A stretch of 64,000 bases of DNA from Hymenobacter ginkgonis (GTDB lineage: Bacteria; Bacteroidota; Bacteroidia; Cytophagales; Hymenobacteraceae). The notes beneath the pieces are model-generated. The model searched no databases, had not been told where the DNA came from, and worked only from the letters and a program-made list of their open reading frames with translations. This document shows positions 34,637 through 42,957 of the stretch, one piece after another (within the stretch, counting starts at the first letter, position 1; every line of letters starts with the position of its first letter). Position numbers and translations under genes: made by a program. The stretch is taken from NCBI RefSeq assembly GCF_009755225.1, contig NZ_WQKZ01000003.1:248001-312000 (forward strand), read 5' to 3'.

Positions 34637-35545
34637 TTAGCGCCGCTGCCGAAACAAGCCCACCAGCTGCGGCACAAAATCTTCATCGGTGCGCAAGGCC
34701 AAAAATCCTACCCGCTGGCGGCGGCACAAGGCTTGCAGCGCCTGCTGCCTATCAGCCACTTGCGCCGTATAGCGGGCCCGGAAGCCGGGTGCCGATGTAT
34801 CGACCCAGCGCAACGCGCCGGTTTCGGCATCGCGCAGCGGCACAATGCCCAGCGCCGGAAAAGCCGCCTCCTGCGGGGCCACCAGCTGCACCACCAGCAG
34901 CTGGTGCTGGCGCGCCAGCATGGCCAGTTCGCGCTCGTAGTTGTCGTCGATAAAATCGGAGATGAGCACTACCAGCGTGCGGCGGCGCAGCAGCCCCAGC
35001 GCCTGCCGGATGCCGGCCGCCAAGCTGGTATAGCGCGAGACTGGCTGCAAACCGTAGAGGCGCTGCAACAGCGCATACGCTGCCCGCACGCCCTTAGCGG
35101 GGGGTAGGAAAAGCTCCTTTTGGTCGGAAAAAGCCAGCAGGCCCAGGCCGGCTTCTTGGCGGGCGGCCGATAGTGCCAGCAGCCCAGCCAAGTCGCGGCC
35201 CACATCGAGCTTGCAGGCGCTGCCGCTGCTCCCCCCAATGCGCTGCGAAGCGCTCACATCGAGGGCCACTAGCACTTGCTGCTCGCGCTCTTCCTTATAC
35301 GTTTTCACGAACGTGCCGTGGCCCTTGCTGCTCACGGCCCAGTCGATGGCCCGCACTTCGTCGCCGTACTGGTAGAGGCGCACGTCGTCAAACTCCAGCC
35401 CGTTGCCGCGAAACACCGACCGGAAATTGCCCTGCAATTGGGCTTCCACAGCCTGGTGCATGCGTATTTCGAGGTGGCGCAGGCGGCGCACCAGCAAGGT
35501 GAGGCTGGCGGGTAGGGCCGAAGGTGAGGCAGCAGCGGGGGGCAT
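34637..35545 (-). CDS. DUF58 domain protein (vWA-like), second copy
   Basis: A 302-residue DUF58 protein: SVFRGNGLEFDDVRLYQYGDEVRAIDWAVSSKGHGTFVKTYKEEREQQVLVALDVSAS gives the domain core and the vWA-type DxSxS metal motif; LVVLISDFIDDNYERELAML follows. The first ATG is at 35545 (the open frame also includes a TTG two codons earlier). It heads a two-gene group with the BatD-like gene and may couple to a distant MoxR ATPase. It is only moderately similar to the DUF58 protein at 16.1 kb. Confidence 0.9.
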   Translation of the reverse strand: MPPAAASPSALPASLTLLVRRLRHLEIRMHQAVEAQLQGNFRSVFRGNGLEFDDVRLYQYGDEVRAIDWAVSSKGHGTFVKTYKEEREQQVLVALDVSASQRIGGSSGSACKLDVGRDLAGLLALSAARQEAGLGLLAFSDQKELFLPPAKGVRAAYALLQRLYGLQPVSRYTSLAAGIRQALGLLRRRTLVVLISDFIDDNYERELAMLARQHQLLVVQLVAPQEAAFPALGIVPLRDAETGALRWVDTSAPGFRARYTAQVADRQQALQALCRRQRVGFLALRTDEDFVPQLVGLFRQRR

Positions 35546-35588
35546 AGGCAAAAAAGAGAAGACGCGCGGCTAAGCTACGGCCGGGGGT

Positions 35589-35596
35589 TATTTTTG
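35589..35596 (+). promoter_or_regulatory. TAnnTTTG box, 3 bases before the DUF4296 start
   Basis: TATTTTTG ends at 35596; the GTG start of the lipoprotein is at 35600. This is the tightest spacing in the window and strongly suggests a leaderless transcript. Confidence 0.6.
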
Positions 35597-35599
35597 AGG

Positions 35600-35995
35600 G
35601 TGAAATTGCTCCTCTCCTTTGTTGCGCCGGGGCGGTGGCCCTTGCTGCTGGCGGTGCTGCTGGCTGGCTGCGCCCGCCCCGAAGCGCCCCTACCCCCGCC
35701 CAATTTGCTGCCCGCGTCCGTGGTGACGAGCATCCTGATTCGGATACACCTGCTGGAGGCGCGCGTGGAGGGCAGCCACATGAACACCGATTCGACCCGC
35801 GCCCTTTACCAGAGCCAGCAGGTGCTCATTTTCAAAAAGTACGGCATCACGCCCGCCGACTCCAGCTTCCAGCACAGCTACCGCTACTACGCGGTGCACA
35901 ACAAAGATTTAGATGAAATTTATGCGGCCGTAATCGACTCGTTGGTGGTGCGCGACAAAAGTTTGGGCGGCAACCCGGTTGTTGTGCATCCGTAG
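35600..35995 (+). CDS. DUF4296 lipoprotein
   Basis: A 131-residue Bacteroidota lipoprotein. Starting at GTG 35600, a type II signal leads to the lipobox LAGC (Cys24), followed by the DUF4296 region: LLPASVVTSILIRIHLLEARVEG, LYQSQQVLIFKKYGITPADSSFQHSYRYYAVHNKDLDEIYAAVIDSL. The family is uncharacterised and often sits near cell-division or envelope genes. An in-frame TTG at 35594 lies inside the promoter box and is rejected. Confidence 0.85.
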   Translation: MKLLLSFVAPGRWPLLLAVLLAGCARPEAPLPPPNLLPASVVTSILIRIHLLEARVEGSHMNTDSTRALYQSQQVLIFKKYGITPADSSFQHSYRYYAVHNKDLDEIYAAVIDSLVVRDKSLGGNPVVVHP

Positions 35996-36022
35996 ACAAT
36001 TAGCAGAGGTAGAGCGCGTTGG

Positions 36023-36355
36023 CTAGTGAAGCTTGCTGCCATTGGGCACCGAGTCGGCTAGCGCAGCTAGCACCGTGTGGCCCGCGGCATCGGGCGCGCC
36101 CAGCACCAGCACCTCAGAGCGAAACGGCCCAATTTGCTTGGGCGGAAAGTTGACTACGGCCAGCACCTGCCGGCCTAGCAGCGTGGCGGGCGTGTAGTGG
36201 TGCGTGAGCTGGGCACTCGACTTTTTAATACCTAGTTCGGGGCCGAAGTCGAGCAGCAGTTGGTAGGCCGGCCGGCGTGCTTCGGGAAAAGGGTGAGCCT
36301 CCACAATGGTGCCCACCCGGATGTCAACTTGCTCAAAATCGGCCCAGGAAATCAT
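36023..36355 (-). CDS. csaA: CsaA-like tRNA-binding domain protein
   Basis: A 110-residue OB-fold protein of the CsaA family, described as an export chaperone and tRNA-binding protein. The sequence MISWADFEQVDIRVGTIVEAHPFPEARRPAYQLLLDFGPELGIKKSSAQLTHHYTPATLLGRQVLAVVNFPPKQIGPFRSEVLVLG matches the family end to end. Full length. The DUF922 gene lies upstream on the same strand, 19 bases away. Confidence 0.93.
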   Translation of the reverse strand: MISWADFEQVDIRVGTIVEAHPFPEARRPAYQLLLDFGPELGIKKSSAQLTHHYTPATLLGRQVLAVVNFPPKQIGPFRSEVLVLGAPDAAGHTVLAALADSVPNGSKLH

Positions 36356-36374
36356 GCGTCAGCAAAACCGAAAT

Positions 36375-36944
36375 TTACGCGTCGGTTTCCACAAAATCGG
36401 CCAAGTCCAGCAGCTCCTGCTTCACTTGGGCTTCCCAGCGGGCTTGCTGCTCGTGCTGCAAGCCGTGGTTGGTGTCGCGGTCGTAGGCGTCCTCGGCCTT
36501 GGCCCAGGCTGCGTAAGCGGCCTGGCTCACTTGGTCGAAGGCCGAGCCTAGCTTGTCGCAGGGCACGTGCAGAGCGGCTAGTTGCTGGCGCAAGCGGCGA
36601 GCATATACCTCGGCAATGTCGAAGTGCAGCTGCTCGTGGCGCAGCAGGGCGGGCGTCATGCGCGAGGCATCGCGCACCCACGACGCAGCGGGGTCGAAGC
36701 TGGCCCGCGCCGTGCCCGAAAACACGTTGCCGCGGCAGCTAGCCCCGGTGTTGATATTGGCGGAAGTGAGGGCGGCGTGGGGCTCGCCTGGCTTGGCTTT
36801 GCCCTTGAAATCGGCCACCGTGAGCGGGCGGTTGGCCGACCAGCGCAACGTGCCGGCCGGAATCTTCACCGCTTGCGCAGCTACCGATTGGCTACCTGAT
36901 AGGCTCACTACCAAAGCAAAAAGGCCTAGCAGCTTCTTCGTCAT
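36375..36944 (-). CDS. DUF922 predicted zinc metalloprotease, exported
   Basis: A 189-residue exported protein (signal peptide MTKKLLGLFALVVSLSGSQSVAAQ) with the DUF922 core LRWSANRPLTVADFKG and the HExxH motif LRHEQLHFDIAEVYARRL (His103, Glu104, His107). Two Cys (in GASCRGN and HVPCDKL) could form a disulfide. DUF922 proteins are predicted zinc proteases of unknown substrate. ATG at 36944 begins the signal peptide. Confidence 0.85.
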   Translation of the reverse strand: MTKKLLGLFALVVSLSGSQSVAAQAVKIPAGTLRWSANRPLTVADFKGKAKPGEPHAALTSANINTGASCRGNVFSGTARASFDPAASWVRDASRMTPALLRHEQLHFDIAEVYARRLRQQLAALHVPCDKLGSAFDQVSQAAYAAWAKAEDAYDRDTNHGLQHEQQARWEAQVKQELLDLADFVETDA

Positions 36945-37038
36945 TTTTGCAGAAAATAAGGCCGGGCACTGGCGCCCAAGCTTTGCGGCAACGCCGGCCG
37001 GCCAAGCCATAGTTCCGGCCCCAGCAGGGGGTAGGGCG

Positions 37039-38445
37039 CTAGCCAGCCGGCTGGCCCTCGGCCACCACCAGCTCGGCTTGTTGGTAGGCTTCGGCGGGGG
37101 TGCCTGCGCCGGGGGCCGCGCTGCCCGGCGCGCTTTGGCGGCGAAAGCGTAGCAGCAGTACCCCCGCCACTACCGAAAGGCCCGTGAGCAAGCCCAGCCA
37201 CACGCCGGGCGCGCCTAGATGCAGGCCAAACCCTAGCCCGTAGCCGAGGGGTAGGGCAATGGCCCAGTAAGCTAGCAGCGCCACCACCGAAGGCACTTTC
37301 ACATCTTCGAGGCCGCGCAGCGCGCCCAGGCCTACCACTTGCAGGCCATCCGAGACTTGGAAGGCGGCCGCAATGGCCAGCAGCGTAGCCGCCTGGGCCA
37401 CCACCGCCGGGTCGGTGTTGTACCAGGTGGGAATAATGTGGCGCAGCGCCAGCATCAGCAAGCCCATGGTGCTCATAAACCCGAAGGCCAGCCAATACGC
37501 CGCAAAGCCCGCCTGCCGGGCTCCGTTGGCATCGCCGCTGCCGCGCAGGTTGCCCACCCGAATGGTGGCCGCCGCCGCAATGCCGCTCGCCGACATATAC
37601 GTGACCGAGGCTACGTTAATCGCAATCTGGTGGGCGGCTTGGGTGGTCACGCTTATCCAGCCCATCATCAAGGCCGAAGCCGCGAAGGCGCCCACTTCAA
37701 ACATCATTTGCACACCGATGGGTAGGCCCAGGGCCAACTGCCCGCGCAGCTCGGCTAGGCCCGGCCGCATCCAGGCGGCCGCCTCGGCCGGGCGGCGGGT
37801 GCGCAGCTTTTCTTCGCGCAGCACGAACTGGGCCATCAGCAGGGCCATGAGAATGCGCGCCAGCAGCGTGGCCCAGGCCGCGCCCATCAGCCCCAGCGCG
37901 GGCGAGCCGAAGTGCCCGAAAATGAGCGCGTAGCATAGCAGCGCGTTCACCAGGTTACCCAAAATGGAAAGCTGCATGGCTTGGCGCGTCAGCCCCAGCC
38001 CTTCGGCCCACTCGCGAAAGCCTTGAAACACCATCATGGGCAGCAGCGATAGGCCCACCACGCGCACCCAGGGGGTAGCCAGCGCTACCACCTCGGGGGC
38101 CTGGCGCAAGTGGGGGAGGGCCAGCGGCAGCAGCTGGCTAAGGCCGGCCAGCGCCACGCCCACCAGCGTATTCAGCCACACGGCGCCCACCAGCAGGCCG
38201 CCGAGCGCGCCGGTATCGCCGCGGCCGTTGGCGGCGGCCACCCGGGGCACCGCGCCCATGCTCACGCCCAGGCCCAGCACCATCAGCACCGTGGTGGCAC
38301 TTACGCCAAGGCTCACGGCGGCCAGCGGCACCTTGCCGGTTTGGCCCACCATTACCGAGTCGCACACGCTCACCAGGATGTGCCCGAGCTGGCTAAGCAC
38401 GACGGGGTAGGCCAGGAGGAGGGTAGGGCGAAGGTGGGATTTCAA
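37039..38445 (-). CDS. MATE family efflux transporter
   Basis: A 468-residue inner-membrane exporter with about twelve transmembrane segments in two MATE repeats. The N-terminal repeat starts LLLAYPVVLSQLGHILVSVCDSVMVGQTGKVPLAAVSLG; the central part has FEVGAFAASALMMGWISVTTQAAHQIAINVASVTYMSASGIAAAATIRVGNLRGSGD, typical of NorM-type proteins. These export cationic compounds in exchange for sodium or protons. The only plausible start in this frame is TTG at 38445. Hairpin copy 5 sits just upstream. Confidence 0.93.
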   Translation of the reverse strand: MKSHLRPTLLLAYPVVLSQLGHILVSVCDSVMVGQTGKVPLAAVSLGVSATTVLMVLGLGVSMGAVPRVAAANGRGDTGALGGLLVGAVWLNTLVGVALAGLSQLLPLALPHLRQAPEVVALATPWVRVVGLSLLPMMVFQGFREWAEGLGLTRQAMQLSILGNLVNALLCYALIFGHFGSPALGLMGAAWATLLARILMALLMAQFVLREEKLRTRRPAEAAAWMRPGLAELRGQLALGLPIGVQMMFEVGAFAASALMMGWISVTTQAAHQIAINVASVTYMSASGIAAAATIRVGNLRGSGDANGARQAGFAAYWLAFGFMSTMGLLMLALRHIIPTWYNTDPAVVAQAATLLAIAAAFQVSDGLQVVGLGALRGLEDVKVPSVVALLAYWAIALPLGYGLGFGLHLGAPGVWLGLLTGLSVVAGVLLLRFRRQSAPGSAAPGAGTPAEAYQQAELVVAEGQPAG

Positions 38446-38476
38446 AACGTGGTTTACTAAAGTAAATGCTTATAAA

Positions 38477-38565
38477 AGAACGTCATGCTGAACGCAGGGA
38501 AGCATCTCATTCGCCCCGTTGAACAGTGCGAGCGAGATGCTTCCCTGCGTTCAGCATGACGTTCT
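38477..38565. repeat. Intergenic hairpin repeat, copy 5 (perfect arms)
   Basis: 32-base perfectly complementary arms (38477-38508 and 38534-38565) around a 25-base loop; arms read AGAACGTCATGCTGAACGCA and continue GGGAAGCATCTC. The best-preserved copy of the family. It lies between two minus-strand genes (EgtD-like upstream, MATE downstream). Confidence 0.95.
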
Positions 38566-38596
38566 ACATAGCAATTTCGTGCGCAAAATTACAACC

Positions 38597-39559
38597 TTAC
38601 CCCTCCACGGCCAGTACCACATCGGCAAAGTCGCCGGCGGCATCCTGAAAAACCTCGACTACCTGCAAGCCCGCGCTGGCCGCGAGCGCCTCAATTTGGG
38701 GCAGGGAGAATTTAAAGGAATTTTCAGTGTGAATGGCTTCCCACGCCTCAAACTCGAAGGCCTGGCCGCCGAGCGCCGCCACCCGCACGGTTTGGGCGCG
38801 GCGGCTCACCAGCCACGAGCGCATGGCGCCGGTGCTGGGGTCGTAGTCGGGGAAATGCTGCCAGTGTTCGAGTTGAAAATCAGCCCCCAGCTCGTTGTTG
38901 AAACGGTGCAGCAGGTTCAAGTTGAACTCGGCCGTGACGCCCTGCGCATCGTCGTAGGCCGCCCGAATGCGGCGCGGGTCCTTGCGCAGGTCGAAGCCCA
39001 CCAGCAGGCGGTCGGCGGGCGTGAGCGGGGCCGCCAGCGCCTGCAAAAAGGCCAGCTGCTCAACCGGCCCAAAGTTGCCAATGTTAGAGCCCACAAATAG
39101 CACCGCCTTGGGCTCGGGGCGGGCGGCCAGCGTGGCCAGCGCCTCGCCGTACTCGGCGGTTAGGGGGGCGGTGGGTAGGGCAGGTAGCTCTTGGCGCAGC
39201 GTGGCCACTAGCTCGTCGAGGGCCGAGGGCGAAATATCGACCGGCACGTAGGTGAGTGGCGACGCGGCTGGCAGGCCAAGTAGGGCGCGTAGTAAAATCT
39301 TGGTTTTCAGGCCATCGCCGGCACCCAGCTCTACCACGGCCAGTGGTTGGCCTACCCCCGCCCCGGCGCGCAAGGCCTGGGCAATGGCCGCGCCCTGCTC
39401 CTCAAAAATAGCCAGCTCGGTGCGCGTGGGATAATACTCGGGCAGCGCCATTATCTGCTGAAACAGCCGGCTGCCTACCGTATCATAAAAGTATTTGGAC
39501 GACAAGGACTTTGGCGTTTGGCTGAGGCCCTGCGCCAGGTGTTCGGCGAGTTGATTCAA
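38597..39559 (-). CDS. egtD: EgtD-like histidine/amino-acid N-methyltransferase
   Basis: A 320-residue SAM-dependent methyltransferase of the EgtD family (Methyltransf_33), which trimethylates histidine in ergothioneine synthesis. Signature: KSLSSKYFYDTVGSRLFQQIMALPEYYPTRTELAIFEEQGAAIA, SAM motif LAVVELGAGDGLKTKILLRAL, VLFVGSNIGNF and DLRKDPRRIRAAYDDAQGVTAEFNLNLLHRFNNELGADF. The start is TTG at 39559, giving the expected N-terminus. No EgtB or EgtC lies in the window, so ergothioneine synthesis cannot be claimed; the family identity is strong. Confidence 0.85.
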   Translation of the reverse strand: MNQLAEHLAQGLSQTPKSLSSKYFYDTVGSRLFQQIMALPEYYPTRTELAIFEEQGAAIAQALRAGAGVGQPLAVVELGAGDGLKTKILLRALLGLPAASPLTYVPVDISPSALDELVATLRQELPALPTAPLTAEYGEALATLAARPEPKAVLFVGSNIGNFGPVEQLAFLQALAAPLTPADRLLVGFDLRKDPRRIRAAYDDAQGVTAEFNLNLLHRFNNELGADFQLEHWQHFPDYDPSTGAMRSWLVSRRAQTVRVAALGGQAFEFEAWEAIHTENSFKFSLPQIEALAASAGLQVVEVFQDAAGDFADVVLAVEG

Positions 39560-39575
39560 AATGCGGGAGAGGTGT

Positions 39576-40529
39576 TTAGTCTTCGTTAGGCGCGGCGCGT
39601 TTGGGCCAGAGCAGCGACGCCGCGATGGCGCCCAGCAATAGCCCGCCCACCACGCCTAGCGAAACCGGCATAGGTAGCTCCAGGTTAAAATGCTCGCGTA
39701 AAAAGTCTTCTGCCAAGAGCTTGCCGCCGATAAAAACCAGTATCAGCGCCAGCCCATAGCTCAAGTAATGAAAGAGTTGCATGAGGCTGGCCAGCGCGAA
39801 GTACAAGGCGCGCAGCCCTAGCAGCGCAAACACATTGGAGGTGTACACTACAAACGTGTTGCGCGAAATGGCCAGGATGGCCGGGATGGAATCGGCCGCA
39901 AATACCACGTCCGTCGTCTCAATCATGACTAGCACCACCAGCAGGGGGGTAGCAAAGCGCACGCCCTCGCGGTGGGTAAAAAACTTGCCGCCGTCGAGCT
40001 GCTTCGTGATGGGCAAGTGCCGACTGAGAAAGCGCACGACGGGGTTGCCATTGGGGTCGATTTCGGGTCCCTCGCCACCGCTCAGCGCCATACGGATGCC
40101 GGTGTAAATCAAAAATGCTCCCAGCAGGTAGAGCAGAAAGTGAAACTTGGCCAGCAGTGCCGCCCCCGCCACAATGAAAATGCCCCGCAGCAGCAGCGCC
40201 CCCAGCACGCCCCAAAACAAGATGCGGTGTTGGTACTCGGCCGGCACCTTGAAGTAGGTGAAGATTAGCAGAAATACGAATAGGTTGTCTACGCTCAAGG
40301 CCTTCTCTACGAGGTAGCCGGCCAGCCATTGCAGGCCGGCTTCGTGGCCCATGGTGCGGTACACGAGGTAGTTGAAGGTCAGCGAAAGCGTAATCCAGAA
40401 CGCACTCCACCCCAGCGCCTCGCTCAGCTTTATGGCGTGCGTCCGGCGATTAAAGACCAACAGGTCGAGCAGCAATAGCCCGACTACCAGTAGGTTAAAT
40501 AAAATCCAGAAGAGGGGCGTATTTTCCAT
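39576..40529 (-). CDS. TerC family membrane protein (Alx/TerC)
   Basis: A 317-residue integral membrane protein with about nine transmembrane segments. Family markers: ALSVDNLFVFLLIFTYFKVPAEYQHRILFWGVLGALLLRGIFI and VLVMIETTDVVFAADSIPAILAISRNTFVVYTSNVFALLGLRALYF, with the conserved acidic residues (in SVDN and TTDVVFAADS). TerC/Alx proteins handle Mn2+ or metal stress. I found no yybP-ykoY-like leader in the 93 bases upstream. The EgtD-like gene follows on the same strand after 16 bases. Confidence 0.93.
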   Translation of the reverse strand: MENTPLFWILFNLLVVGLLLLDLLVFNRRTHAIKLSEALGWSAFWITLSLTFNYLVYRTMGHEAGLQWLAGYLVEKALSVDNLFVFLLIFTYFKVPAEYQHRILFWGVLGALLLRGIFIVAGAALLAKFHFLLYLLGAFLIYTGIRMALSGGEGPEIDPNGNPVVRFLSRHLPITKQLDGGKFFTHREGVRFATPLLVVLVMIETTDVVFAADSIPAILAISRNTFVVYTSNVFALLGLRALYFALASLMQLFHYLSYGLALILVFIGGKLLAEDFLREHFNLELPMPVSLGVVGGLLLGAIAASLLWPKRAAPNED

Positions 40530-40622
40530 CCGGGCGGGGTAGTGGGGCTAGATACGCAAAACCTGGCCCCATGGCGATGCCACCGGCTGGAATTGCCCCA
40601 CGGCCCTGCCCACGTGCCCGTG

Positions 40623-41414
40623 CTACTGCGCCGCCTGGGGGGTAGGCAGGCCTTGCAGCGCGGCTGAGGCGTGGGCGCGGCGTGGCGGGTGCACCCAACT
40701 GCTCACCTTCATTTGCACCACGCCAAACAGGGCTTCCTTGAAAATGCCTTTCGACATTTTGGACTGCCCGCGGGTGCGGTCGGTGAAGATGATAGGCACT
40801 TCCTTGATGCGAAAGCCCAGGCAGTAGGCCAGCCACTTCATCTCAATTTGGAACGCATAGCCCACGAAGTGAATGCGGCTTAGGTTGATGGCGCGCAACA
40901 CGTCGGCTTTGTAGCACTTAAAGCCCGCCGTGGCATCGTGGATGGGCATGCCCGTGATAAAGCGCACGTACTTGGAGGCAAAATACGACATCAGTACCCG
41001 GCTCATGGGCCAGTTTACTACGTTCACGCCGTCGCTGTAGCGCGAGCCCACGGCCAGGTCGTAGCCCTGCACGGCGCAGGCTTCGTAGAGGCGCAGCAGG
41101 TCTTGCGGGTTGTGCGAGAAGTCGGCATCCATCTCAAATACATAGCTATAGCCGCGCGCCAACGCCCACCGAAACCCGTAGATGTAGGCCGTGCCGAGGC
41201 CTTGCTTGCCGGAACGCTCCTCTAAAAAAAGCCTGCCCTCAAATTCTGGAATAAGCCCGCGCACTATCGCGCCCGTGCCGTCGGGCGAGCCATCGTCAAT
41301 TATCAGGACGTGGAAATTCTTCGGCACCTTTAATACGGCCCGAATGATAAGCTCCGCATTATCCCGCTCGTTGTACGTCGGAATAAGCACCAATCCGGCG
41401 GCCATATTACTCAT
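40623..41414 (-). CDS. GT2 glycosyltransferase, polyprenol-phosphate mannosyltransferase type
   Basis: A 263-residue family 2 glycosyltransferase like Ppm1/DPM1, which makes polyprenyl-phosphate-mannose for envelope glycosylation. Visible: VLIPTYNERDNAELII, IIDDGSPDGT (nucleotide-binding DDGS), VFEMDADFSHNPQDLLRL (DAD metal motif), DLAVGSRYSDGVNVVNWPMSRVLMS, GFKCYKADVLRAINL and FTDRTRGQSKMSKGIF. ATG at 41414 (MSNMAAG) is chosen because a promoter box lies 6 bases upstream; the longer frame to 41504 crosses that box. The donor could also be another sugar nucleotide. Confidence 0.9.
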   Translation of the reverse strand: MSNMAAGLVLIPTYNERDNAELIIRAVLKVPKNFHVLIIDDGSPDGTGAIVRGLIPEFEGRLFLEERSGKQGLGTAYIYGFRWALARGYSYVFEMDADFSHNPQDLLRLYEACAVQGYDLAVGSRYSDGVNVVNWPMSRVLMSYFASKYVRFITGMPIHDATAGFKCYKADVLRAINLSRIHFVGYAFQIEMKWLAYCLGFRIKEVPIIFTDRTRGQSKMSKGIFKEALFGVVQMKVSSWVHPPRRAHASAALQGLPTPQAAQ

Positions 41415-41420
41415 TACCCG

Positions 41421-41428
41421 CAAAGATA
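41421..41428 (-). promoter_or_regulatory. TAnnTTTG box, 6 bases before the GT2 start
   Basis: Minus-strand TATCTTTG ending at 41421; ATG at 41414. Spacing again fits a leaderless or very short-leader mRNA. Confidence 0.55.
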
Positions 41429-41529
41429 AGGGTCCGGCTAATAGGGTTGCACAAAGGAGAAGTAGGAATTTAGACTGAGGAATTAAACGGTTAGACCTTT
41501 TCAATTATTCCTTCCTCTGCCTAAATTCT

Positions 41530-42867
41530 TTATTTCCCATGCTGCTTGCCAAATGCCCCTGCTGTAGCGCGGGCGTGCTTCACGCAGTCGGGCACGCTTA
41601 CGCCGGCCGCCCAGTTGGCTACCGCCACAATGCCCTGCGCCGCCAGCGGGGCCACCGCCGCCCGCGCCGCCGCTAGGTGCGCATCAAACTGCGGAATGCT
41701 GCGCGGCCAGTAGTAGCGCCCCTGCCAGCGCGGCGCGGCGCCAATGCCATAGAGTTGCCGCAACTCAGTATCGACGGCTACTAGCTGCGCGGCTGCCGGT
41801 TCCTGGGCCTGCCGGGCAAACTGCGTGCCCCCCACAAAGCTGGTAAACAGCACCTGCCCGGCCGGCACTCGGTCGGGGAAAATGGCGCTCGTCCAGATGG
41901 CGCCCGCCGCATACGTGCCTTCCACCCGCGGGTGCAGCGCGCCGAAGCCTACCAAGGGGTGCGCCACGGCGGCGCGGTCGTAGGCCGAGTACACGAGCGT
42001 CATGGGGGGGTAGCGCACGGCGGCCAGCGCGGTGGCAGCGCCAGGGTGCAGCGGGCGCAGCAGCTCGGCCGCCGCGTAGGTGGGTAGGGCCAGCGCCAGG
42101 TGCGAGTAAGTGGCTGGCGGCTGGTTTTGGACGGTCAGTTCATATTGACTGTCAGCCTGCTGGTGAATGGCTAGCACTGAATGCCCGGGGTGATAATGGG
42201 TGAGGCGGGCAGCCAGCGCATCGGTGAGGGCCTGCACGCCGCCGCGCAGCGTGATGGTGCGGCGGCGCCCGCTACCCCCCTTTTTTTGGCCCGCCGCGAA
42301 GCCGCGCAGCACCGAGCCGTACTGCTGCTCGAGTGCCGCCAGTTGGGGAAACGTGAGCGACAAGAGTAGCTCGGCTGGGTCGCCGGCGTAGATGCCGGCC
42401 ACAAACGGGTTCACGGCGTAGTTCACTACCTCGGCCCCGAAGTGCCGCTCGAAAAACGCGGCCACCGTCTCGCCCGGCACGGGGGGGGTAGGGCGGTGCA
42501 GCAGCTCGCGCAGCAGCCGCAGCTTGGTTTTCCAGCTAAAAAAATTGCTGGCTAGCAGCGCAGGCGGCGAGCCCGGCAGGGCTTGGTACTGCCCTTGCCG
42601 CAGCACGTAGCGGTGCTGGCTCACTGGTGCCGCTTCCTGAATGTGGTCGGCCAGGCCCAGCTCGGTTAGTAGCTCACTCAGCTCGGCGCTGAGCAGTAGG
42701 GAATTGGGGCCGGCTTCGAGCTGGTAACCTGCTTGGTCGAGCGGCGACAACAAGTTGCCGCCCGGCCGCTCATTTGCCTCAAATAAATCGTAGGCTACCC
42801 CCTCTTTTTGTAAGTAGTAAGCCAGCGTGAGCCCGGTAAGGCCGCCGCCGATAATGGCAATGCGCAT
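41530..42867 (-). CDS. hemG: Protoporphyrinogen/coproporphyrinogen oxidase, HemY-type
   Basis: A 445-residue FAD-dependent oxidase of haem biosynthesis. The N-terminus MRIAIIGGGLTGLTLAYYLQKEGVAYDLFEANERPGGNL is the Rossmann FAD site, LEAGPNSLL follows, and YAVNPFVAGIYAGDPAELLLSLTFPQL is typical of HemY/HemG. The C-terminus has VAVANWAAGVSVPDCVKHA, the second FAD-contact region. Whether it makes protoporphyrin or coproporphyrin cannot be told. ATG at 42867 begins the FAD motif; the longer frame to 42966 overlaps the divergent phosphatase start. No other haem gene is adjacent. Confidence 0.92.
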   Translation of the reverse strand: MRIAIIGGGLTGLTLAYYLQKEGVAYDLFEANERPGGNLLSPLDQAGYQLEAGPNSLLLSAELSELLTELGLADHIQEAAPVSQHRYVLRQGQYQALPGSPPALLASNFFSWKTKLRLLRELLHRPTPPVPGETVAAFFERHFGAEVVNYAVNPFVAGIYAGDPAELLLSLTFPQLAALEQQYGSVLRGFAAGQKKGGSGRRRTITLRGGVQALTDALAARLTHYHPGHSVLAIHQQADSQYELTVQNQPPATYSHLALALPTYAAAELLRPLHPGAATALAAVRYPPMTLVYSAYDRAAVAHPLVGFGALHPRVEGTYAAGAIWTSAIFPDRVPAGQVLFTSFVGGTQFARQAQEPAAAQLVAVDTELRQLYGIGAAPRWQGRYYWPRSIPQFDAHLAAARAAVAPLAAQGIVAVANWAAGVSVPDCVKHARATAGAFGKQHGK

Positions 42868-42901
42868 AGTGTGAAACTGGCAGCCGCCAGCGGTTAGCTG
42901 A

Positions 42902-42909
42902 TAGCTTTG
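42902..42909 (+). promoter_or_regulatory. TAnnTTTG box for the GmhB-like gene
   Basis: TAGCTTTG, 48 bases before the ATG at 42958, in the divergent gap with hemG. Confidence 0.55.
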
Positions 42910-42957
42910 TTGTTTATTCCGGCGGCCAGCTAGGCGCCAATTGCTAGTAACTACTCC

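Noticed and set aside
38597..39559. Ergothioneine biosynthesis cluster
   Set aside because: Only the EgtD-like gene is present; no EgtB/EgtC in the window.
40530..40622. yybP-ykoY manganese riboswitch upstream of the TerC gene
   Set aside because: The gap is only 93 bases and I see neither the conserved loops nor a switching terminator.
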